Positions 5,741 through 5,791 of a stretch of DNA of 5,791 bases are shown in pieces (within the stretch, counting starts at the first letter, position 1; every line of letters begins with the position of its first letter). The position numbers were made by a program, and so were the translations under genes. Below the pieces are notes generated by a model, which made no database searches, was not told where the DNA came from, and saw only the letters and a program-made list of their open reading frames with translations. The stretch lies in NCBI GenBank assembly GCA_043745295.1, contig JAYTTN010000374.1, positions 1-5,791 of the forward strand. The letters run 5' to 3'. The DNA is from JALHQU01 sp043745295 (GTDB taxonomy: Bacteria; Planctomycetota; Planctomycetia; Gemmatales; Gemmataceae).

Positions 5741-5791
5741 GAGCCGCGACCGCCAGGGAGTGGCATCTTCGTTTTCCGATGCCACTCCCTG
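5741..5791. repeat. Perfect 14-bp hairpin, likely part of a dispersed intergenic repeat
   Basis: Positions 5754-5767 are the exact reverse complement of 5778-5791, with a 10-nt loop at 5768-5777. The right arm ends at the last base of the window, so the stem may continue outside. The left arm is preceded by GAGCCGCGACCGC (5741-5753), which resembles repeats I recall between genes in Gemmata-group genomes. The hairpin is certain and its dispersed-repeat status is inferred. Confidence 0.65.

Noticed and set aside
1..5791. tRNA, rRNA or CRISPR array
   Set aside because: No cloverleaf, rRNA-like segment or regularly spaced repeat was found on reading both strands.

Overview
The window is high-GC, has few convincing Shine-Dalgarno sites, and carries a Pkn2-type Ser/Thr kinase fused to a DUF1080 (3-keto-disaccharide hydrolase-like) domain, a phosphatase-cytochrome lipoprotein and C-rich intergenic repeats. 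This combination points to a planctomycete, most likely of the Gemmata group. The assignment is an inference from gene content, not a database match.

Layout. Positions 1-98 hold no gene that I can support. Positions 99-185 form a nested set of perfect inverted repeats. Positions 221-313 (minus) are the last ~31 codons of an integron-integrase-like tyrosine recombinase, cut off at its 5' side and with its catalytic Tyr codon changed to Asp. Directly abutting it, 306-799 (plus) is a frameshifted remnant of one or two protein genes. This part reads as a graveyard of mobile and accessory DNA.

Positions 803-3745 (minus) form a tight four-gene operon. In transcription order it holds a GYD-domain protein, a lipoprotein with a Cys-based phosphatase domain and a C-terminal CxxCH haem motif, a PD-(D/E)xK/Rpn-like protein with a DUF4351-like tail, and dihydropteroate synthase (folP). 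The junctions are a 4-nt GTGA overlap, a 4-nt gap, and a former TGATG overlap. That last overlap has been split by a perfect 28-bp tandem duplication, leaving an out-of-frame decoy ATG ahead of the real folP start. folP converges on the decayed plus-strand remnant with only 3 nt between their stop codons.

Positions 3746-3938 are the divergent control region between the operon and the kinase gene, with several short inverted repeats. Positions 3939-5591 (plus) encode the transmembrane kinase, with its catalytic domain predicted inside the cell and its DUF1080 domain outside. Positions 5592-5791 contain a hairpin that may end kinase transcription, a C-rich and GA-rich tract, and a perfect 14-bp hairpin that reaches the window edge and looks like a dispersed intergenic repeat.

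The genes do not make one obvious pathway. folP is a housekeeping folate gene carried at the end of an operon of accessory genes. The kinase and the phosphatase lipoprotein are divergent neighbours, but their predicted locations (cytoplasm and cell envelope) argue against a simple kinase/phosphatase pair.
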